Assembly (NCBI RefSeq): GCF_037893015.1
Contig: NC_133666.1
Span: 561,730,541-561,794,540, forward strand
From: Macrotis lagotis
Lineage: Eukaryota; Chordata; Mammalia; Peramelemorphia; Peramelidae
Length of the DNA: 64,000 nt
Direction of reading: 5' to 3'
Position numbers and translations under genes: made by a program. The notes below the pieces were generated by a model, which did not search any database, was not told the origin of the DNA, and worked only from the letters and a program-made list of their open reading frames with translations. Of the stretch, positions 58,025-64,000 are shown in pieces; positions within the stretch are counted from its first letter, which is position 1, and each line of letters starts with the position of its first letter.

Positions 58025-59440
58025 ATAACACCAGGAAGCAGTTTTAAAATCACAGGTATGATATCAACAGAAAGTTGTATGATATTAACAGAGTTGTCTT
58101 TTGGTAACTGATTTACCCAAGGTCTCCAAATTCCTATATTAAAAAATGAAGGCTTACATTCAGATTTTCTCTCTGGAAGTAACTTTACCTTAAAGAATAT
58201 ATAACAAGTATTCTCAATGAAATCTATCCCGAGTGAATTTCTGTCCCAACTCTCTTCCTTTCCTTAAATTCTAGAAAGACACAATTTCTTGGATTCAGGA
58301 ATTCCATATTTTATCAAAAGGTATTTTAATTTTCTAAATCAGATCTAACTGGCAATGGTGACATTTAATCGAAACCTTCTTTACTCCTAATCTCTTGAAG
58401 AGTTGCCTATTTTCTTTGATAGACAGTTTTAAATGGTGCAGGAAGGTTTGCTTATCAAGGGGAAAAGAGGAGGACTTAGAGATGATAATGCTATATAATG
58501 TTTTATAGTCAGCTTCATTTAAAGGGAAACATATAATTGGTCTTACTCAACCTTTTTTGTACAGTTGGTAGTGAGACTGAAATCCCAGTTTATCAAGCAT
58601 ATCATTGCTATTATAGTCTGAACATCCTTTAGATCATGCTGTCAAATGAAGACATAGTCCATTAGGTACCATTTGTTGGATCTTGAATGTGTTCATTATG
58701 TTTTCAATCTTTTAAAAAATGGCCTCAGCTTCAAATATGCATTTTGAAGTATGTGTTCAGAATCTTACACATTTGCTATTAGTTTGTATGAAAAATGTAG
58801 GATTTCATTACAAACATATAAAATAAAATGTCTCAATGTTAGCTACATAAATAGATCAGAATATTTTTATGGTTTTTACTGTTTATGGGATTTTAAATTT
58901 GGTTTAGGTCAGTATTATCTAAAATTTTCTTTCATGAAATGGCTTCTCCAACTATTAGAGAGTGAATCAAAATATTAGAACTAAAAGAAATCAGCACAAA
59001 TACTATATCATTTTACTTTTCTGTCTCTCAGCTTCCTGTCTCCAACACTGGGGGATGGGGAGGAGTGATTGAATAATGGAATGAAAGCAAACTCAAGCTA
59101 GGGAATGGAACCTAAAAATAATTCAGAAGGAAAGAAGACTCCAGGGGTTATAAGGGTATAGCCTGACTTGAAATCCAAACAGGTAAACAGAAAACAAGGA
59201 GTTCACAAAAATGATCATACTGTGTGGGCTAGGTAAGGAGTACATTATGACCAGAAGCAAAAGTCCAAAGCCTTAAGAAGACCCCCACAAAAATTTAAAT
59301 AAAATCCACAAGGAAGGAAACATGAAATATCATTAATTAATTAGTTGTCTTACATAAAGAAAAAACTTGAGACAAACCCTGATGATATACAGCTCTTAAC
59401 ATTTCCTCTTGGACCTAAAATCCTTCAGATCTATCAAACC
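58025..59440. other. Unassigned DNA
   Basis: I recognise no gene, RNA gene or named repeat in these 1.4 kb. A 75-codon frame at 58751-58978 has no features beyond chance. Confidence 0.45.
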
Positions 59441-59449
59441 TAGTTTTTT

Positions 59450-59600
59450 TTAATTTAATTTAATTTAATTTTTTTTAAAAGAAAAATTTTATTTATTTTA
59501 AATTTTACAACTTTTCCCCAATCTCACTTTCCTCTCCCCACCCCCCACAGAAGGCAATCTGTTAGTTTTTTCATTGTTTCCCTGGTATACATGATCAAAC
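59450..59600 (-). mobile_element. L1 3' UTR fragment, minus strand
   Basis: A T-rich start, tttatttattttaaatttta, the pyrimidine block and aaggcaatctgttag match the L1 3' UTR in reverse. Only about 150 bases are present, so it is a severely 5'-truncated insertion. Confidence 0.85.
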
Positions 59601-60019
59601 CTAGATTAATAAAGCTCCTAAATTCTCTCCCAGAGTCCAATGCTCTTCAGTGAAGTGTGTTCACCCACAACTCCCAAATTCTTTCCTAGAATCAGATCTT
59701 CCAGTCTATCAAGCTTGGTTTCACACAAGTATCAACTTCTCCCCTTAGACTCAAAATTCTTCTATTAAGAGATCCCTAATAGTTGCCAAATTTTCCATTT
59801 TCCCAAAGCTCTTTGCATCCATCAGTTATTAAAGACAACCTATCATCTTTAAATTTTGATAATCTGTGAAGTTATATGTGTCTAGGACCTCTTCTCAGAC
59901 AACATATATCTTCTGTCAATTTGAAATAAATTGAGACTTTCAAGCACTTGTTGAGCAAACTTTTTGATCAATATGAACCCCTTATAATGAGGATTGAAGG
60001 AAAAGGAAAATGATAAATG

Positions 60020-60350
60020 ATGATGGAGTTGTCAACTAATCCAGTCTTTCTGGGGAGCAATTTGAAACTGTGCTCAAAGGGCTAAAAGACTGTGCATACT
60101 ATTTGAACCAGCAATATATAACAATATATAACTAGGTCTGTATCCCAAAGAGATCACAATAAAGGGGAAAAGACCACATGTACAAAAATATTTATAGTAG
60201 TTCTTTTTGTAGTAGCAAAGAATTGGGAATTGAAGGAACACCCATCAACTGGAGAATGGCTTAACAAATTGTGCTATTTGATGTGATGTAATAGTATTGT
60301 TCTGTAAGAAATTATGAGCAGACTTCTTGGATAATGCAAAATGAGAACAT
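60020..60350 (+). mobile_element. L1 ORF2 C-terminal fragment, plus strand
   Basis: gttgtcaactaatccagtct ... ctggggagcaatttgaaact ... aaagagatcacaataaagg ... gtacaaaaatatttatagtag ... caactggagaatggcttaac follows the ORF2 C-terminus at DNA level. Frames are broken. Confidence 0.78.
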
Positions 60351-60900
60351 GAAACTAGAAAGCTCCCAGAGTTTTTCCAGAAACAATTTTAAATGAAGTC
60401 TCTAAATAGACCTTTAAGTGACAAAATCCACAAAAGACAGAGTGAAACAAATTTTCAATTCAAGACATCTTAGAGGAACTTCAGAAAAAGGTCTGTCTTA
60501 TGGGTAAAAGAGAGGTTTAATCTAATGTAGGCAGGATAACTAGGAAACCAGTGAGAGGATCTTAGCCACAGCTAAGATCCGGGCTCAGCAAACTAGCAGC
60601 ATAGCAAGTCAGTGAGGGTCCCAACCCCAACTCAGAAGGCAAAGTTCTAGCCTAGGAACATTGGTGCAACAGGTCGGACTGGGTTGGGCTATCCTAATTC
60701 AGGGAACACACCTGAGCACCTGAGACCCCAAAGTATAAAGCCAGATATCAGACCCACAGCTCCTGGAACAAAAAGTTTGGGACCATATCGCCTGTGCCCA
60801 AGGAAAGAGAAATATGTGGAATTCAAAATCTAACAAAAAATGAATGCTGAGGATTATCTCTATATGTAAATGGAAAAAATAAAATAAAATAAATTTTAAA
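60350..60900 (+). mobile_element. Second-family L1 5' UTR remnant, plus strand
   Basis: acaaaatccacaaaagacag ... agtgaaacaaattttcaatt ... caagacatcttagagg resembles the 5' UTR of the L1 starting at 35876 (cccacagaaagac ... gtgaaacaattttctggccc ... agacaacttggaag). The rest is GC-richer and looks like the same leader. Confidence 0.55.
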
Positions 60901-60989
60901 AGAAAAAGTAAAAAACAATAAGTACTGAAAGATATGATGGAAATGAAGTCAGTTGAATACTTCCCATTAGAAAGCTCCAAAATCCACAC

Positions 60990-62078
60990 ACCTGGTTGAG
61001 GTTTATATCACCTTGTTTGATACTTTACTGGAGTATCCAAAGCAAATATTCTTTATATAGTGTGAGTGTGTATGTGTTTCTGTATTGGAGTTTGTGTGTA
61101 TGTGTGCGTGTTTGTATGAATCATAAACTGTTTTGGCATTCTGGTGAAACCAAAAGACCTTTTCTCTGAATTATGTTTCTAAAGAATTGAAGGAAATCCT
61201 AACCTGATTTAGAGGTTAGAGAAAAATAGCATACAGTTGTGTGGTCTCCAAGTTAAAAACTCTTGGCATATACGAAAAAGTTTCTGATGACCAATGAATT
61301 TCAATTTCCAAAATGTAAGAGCTTTCTTGGGGATTTTTTGGCATATACAATGATTTGTAAGTTAGATTATACTGTTTTGTCACCATCAGGTATTGATGGT
61401 AGAAACCACCATGGTAAGTAGGATACATTCAAAAACAATTTAAAATGAAAATTATATTTTCTATTTTTTAAAAAAGCTACGTTTACACAAATATAGACAA
61501 TGTTTTCCATAACTTTATATGTCTACTTGATATTATACTGCTTGCCTTCTCAATGGCTAAGGAGGGGAGACAGAAAGGTAGAGAATTTGGAACTTAAAAT
61601 GTTTAAAATGAAAGTCAAAAATAAATAAATTCATTGAAAAAATTCAGTTGAATCAATGTCTGGATCAGAGTAACTGTTTTTAAAAGTTGTTCATCAATAT
61701 TATGTTACTGTTACCATGTATGATGTTTTCTTGGTTCTACTATTCAGGAGATCTTGGATAATTTTAATGTGAAAAGAAAGCACCTTGAGGATACAAAATT
61801 AAGAATGAATTTTTAGCATTTTGTTCTACAAAGTCAAATGTATTTTTAAAAATAATAAAAATAATAAACATAGAGAACCTATAGCATTCTCCATATCACT
61901 CAGTTTTGATGATATGGTGCACTATGAAATAATACCTTCAAAACTATGTCTATATCAGCATCAGCAATGCCCTTAATGAATATGTAAATTAGACTCATAA
62001 AAATTTTATTATCTAGCACAACTCTCTCATTTTCAAAAATGATAAAATCTCTGATCTTCTTTTCCTAATATGAAAAAT
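60990..62078. other. Unassigned DNA, with a possible old LINE 3' end
   Basis: No gene is seen. The stretch 61560-61640 (ggggagacagaaaggtagag ... ggaacttaaaatgtt) resembles the 3' end of an old L1 and could be one. Confidence 0.4.
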
Positions 62079-62090
62079 GGACTTCCAGCC

Positions 62091-62098
62091 AAGATGGC
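62091..62098 (+). promoter_or_regulatory. YY1-like motif at L1 5' end
   Basis: aagatggc lies about 12 bases from the element start, as in the L1 beginning at 45170. Inferred from position and consensus only. Confidence 0.4.
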
Positions 62099-62377
62099 AG
62101 AGAGAAGACAGGCACAGTTCTAAAGTCTCTTGATCTTTCCCCATCTATCATATGAAACAAACCTCTTAACAGAAATCCAACCCACAAAACCCAGAAAGAA
62201 AAGCTAGGAGAAAGAACATCTACCTCAGGATTTGTCTCCTGTAGCAGCATTGGACAAATTTGGGCTGGTGAGTCTGGGCTCAGAGGGCCAATCAGCCAGA
62301 TTAGCAGCTGAATTGGAGCCAGGGAGTCTGAGGGCCTGAGAGCCAGAACTTCTGGATCAGCAGTGGGCCTAGACGGT

Positions 62378-62394
62378 GGGGGGGGGGGGGGGGG
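62378..62394 (+). repeat. Poly-G tract of 17 bases in L1 5' UTR
   Basis: An uninterrupted G run, one of several long G runs in this window. Confidence 0.95.
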
Positions 62395-62882
62395 CTTTAG
62401 TCAACTAGGGAGCAGAGGCATTGGTGTTGGTGCTGTCCCTCTGGAGCTTGCTGACAGGGCTGGGGGAAGAGTTCCAGTGCAGGAGAGCTGAGGACACCAT
62501 ACCTGGACTCCTCTGGTTTGAGGAACTCTAAGTCCATGCCTCCATTACAGCTGAGGCCTCTTCCAGGGAAAAAACAACTGCAGACTAATTCTGCCTCAGG
62601 CACAGCTGTGTGAACAGAAGAACCAGTCCAGCTGACAAAAGGGAGAGGAATGACCTCAAGCCAGGGTAAAGAGAACCATTGATTGAAGGCAAAAGAATTC
62701 AATAGCTCCAACTCCTCCCCTCAAGCAAAGGGAGAAGGCCTCAATAAAGGTCATAGACACTCCAGAGAAACCAACCAGCACCTCCTACTGGTCAGCCAGA
62801 GAAATTGCACTCATTGAATAAAGCTTCTAGTGATCCCAAGCCCCTGTGAACCAGCTCCTCTCCAACTCAAGGTCTTATCAAA

Positions 62883-63868
62883 ATGAAGAAGGGTCAGCAG
62901 AAAGGTAGAGCCATAGAGAAATTCTTGGAAGGAAAAGACCCTAACTCAGAGAGACGTAGAACCTCTGAGGTGAATACAATCTGGTCTTCAGCACAGAAAG
63001 ACTTCCTTGAAGAAATAAGGAAGGAGTTTAAAAATCAACTGGAAAATTTGGGAGAGCCAATTAATACCTTGCAACAAGAAAACATATCCTCAGAAAATAC
63101 AACTGGACAAATACAAAAAGAGAATATATCTCTCAGATCCTCAATTGGACAAATAGAAAATAAGAATAATTCTCACAGATCCTTAACTGGGCAAATGCAA
63201 AAAGAAAATAATTCTCTTAAAACTTCAATTGGTCAAATGGAAAGCTCTTTCAAATGTAGATTTGACCAATTAGAAAAGGAGTTACAAAAGGTTAATGAAG
63301 AAAATTCTTCCCTAAAAAAAAGAATGGAGTGGGAAGAAACTAATGACTCCATGAGACAGAAAGAGCCAGTTAAACAAAAATAAAAAAAAAATAGAAGAAA
63401 TAGAAGAAAATGTAAAATACCTCATCAGCAAAACCACTGACCTCAAGAATAGATCGAGGAGGGGCAACCTGAAAATTATTGTACTTCCTGAAAACATTGA
63501 AGAGAAAAAAAAGCCTGGACTCAATATTACAGGATCTAGTGATGGAAAACTGCCCTGGTATCATAGAACCAGAGAACAAAGTAGTTATTGAAAGAATACA
63601 TCGATGCCCTCCAGAAAAAGATCCTAAAATGAAAACACCAAGAAATGTTGTGGCCAAATTCCAGAACTATCAGATAAAAGAGAAAATCCTGCAAGCAGCC
63701 AGAAAGAAACAATTTAAATATCAAGAAACCACAGCAAGAATTACACAGGATCTGGCTGCATCAAGATTAAGGGATCGAAGGGCCTGGAACGAGATATTTC
63801 AAAGAGCAAGGGAGCTTGGAATGCAGCCAAGAATCAACTATCCTCCAAAGCTGAGCCTTCTCTTCTAG
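62883..63868 (+). pseudogene. L1 ORF1 (RNA-binding chaperone), nearly complete but broken
   Basis: The first 166 codons are open: a basic N-terminus (MKKGQQKGRAIEKFLEG), then SAQKDFLEEIRKEFKNQLEN, then a coiled coil with about four 14-residue units (SLRSSIGQIENKNN; SLKTSIGQMESSF). A TAA at 63381-63383 lies in an A run where other copies read aaccaaaaaattg. A further shift occurs in the A run near 63510. The RNA-binding C-terminus is then open to the normal end (RITQDLAASRLRDRRAWNEI; RARELGMQPRINYP; stop after LSLLF). Total length is normal for L1 ORF1. Confidence 0.9.
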
Positions 63869-64000
63869 GGGAAAAAATGGGCATTTAACAAAATGGAAGA
63901 ATTCCAAAAATTCCAGATGAAAAGACCAGAGCTACATAGAAAATTTGGACATCAAACAGGAGGTTCAAGAGACACATGAAAAGGTAAAAAGGGGGGGGCA

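Larger units (their letters stand above)
62079..64000 (+). mobile_element. L1 with true 5' end, continues beyond the window
   Basis: It starts with ggacttccagccaagatggc and has a full 5' UTR to 62882 and ORF1 at 62883-63868. The spacer begins at about 63870 and the copy is still running at 64000. It is one of the best preserved L1s here, although ORF1 is broken in A runs and the 5' UTR has a 17-G tract. Confidence 0.9.

Noticed and set aside
58751..58978. 75-codon plus-strand frame in unassigned DNA
   Set aside because: No recognisable motif, AT-rich composition, and a length expected by chance in 64 kb.
60350..60900. Possible endogenous retrovirus leader
   Set aside because: No LTR pair, primer-binding site or retroviral protein motif is seen, and the sequence resembles the L1 leader at 35876.
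62883..63383. 166-codon coiled-coil protein as a possible host gene
   Set aside because: Its motifs and surroundings are L1 ORF1; the frame stops early and the C-terminal domain continues in another frame.

Overview
The window looks like an intergenic stretch of a marsupial nuclear genome. It is AT-rich and packed with LINE-1 (L1) copies in both orientations. It carries repeated copies of a tRNA-derived SINE whose tail (aattacctagctgtgtggcc ... ttgccttgcaaaa) I know from Australian marsupials (WSINE1/Mar1-like), plus fossil mammalian L2 and MIR elements and many microsatellites. A dasyurid-type marsupial is my best guess, from memory of SINE families rather than from a search. I see no intact host gene, tRNA, rRNA or CRISPR array, and nothing prokaryotic or viral.

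Layout. 1-1340 is unassigned DNA with microsatellites. 1343-10077 is three minus-strand L1 pieces; the oldest is split by a retrocopy of NSUN6 (2131-4170). 10078-17310 is a nearly complete but dead plus-strand L1 followed by an older L1 remnant. 17585-22310 is two minus-strand L1s, one with a large internal deletion. 22311-25670 is quieter, with MIR, L2, SINE and (TG)n. 25785-31563 is minus-strand L1 fragments. 31564-42880 is plus-strand L1s of at least two families, with rearrangements. 42881-44483 holds MIR, SINEs, (CT)n and an L2 fragment. 44484-52690 is an L1 fragment followed by a long L1 carrying five SINE copies and a second, GC-rich retrocopy (46994-48343). 52691-62078 has microsatellites, L2, MIR, SINEs and unassigned DNA. 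62079-64000 is the 5' part of another L1 that leaves the window.

How the parts relate. L1 appears to have supplied the machinery for nearly everything mobile here. The NSUN6 retrocopy has a poly(A) tail and a 16-bp target-site duplication (TSD). The 46994-48343 retrocopy has a poly(A) tail and a 12-bp TSD. Many SINEs also have clean TSDs and A-rich tails. Every L1 ORF examined has stops or frameshifts, so no copy here looks able to move.

The most interesting items are the two retrocopies. The first derives from NSUN6, lacks part of the PUA-domain coding sequence and has a 43-G tract where a catalytic motif should be. The second derives from a gene I could not identify, and a 16-bp inverted repeat suggests it arose by twin priming. 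Smaller rearrangement scars include a perfect foldback hairpin, a three-TSD tandem SINE and a SINE deletion between 8-bp repeats. I found no evidence of a new multi-gene system.
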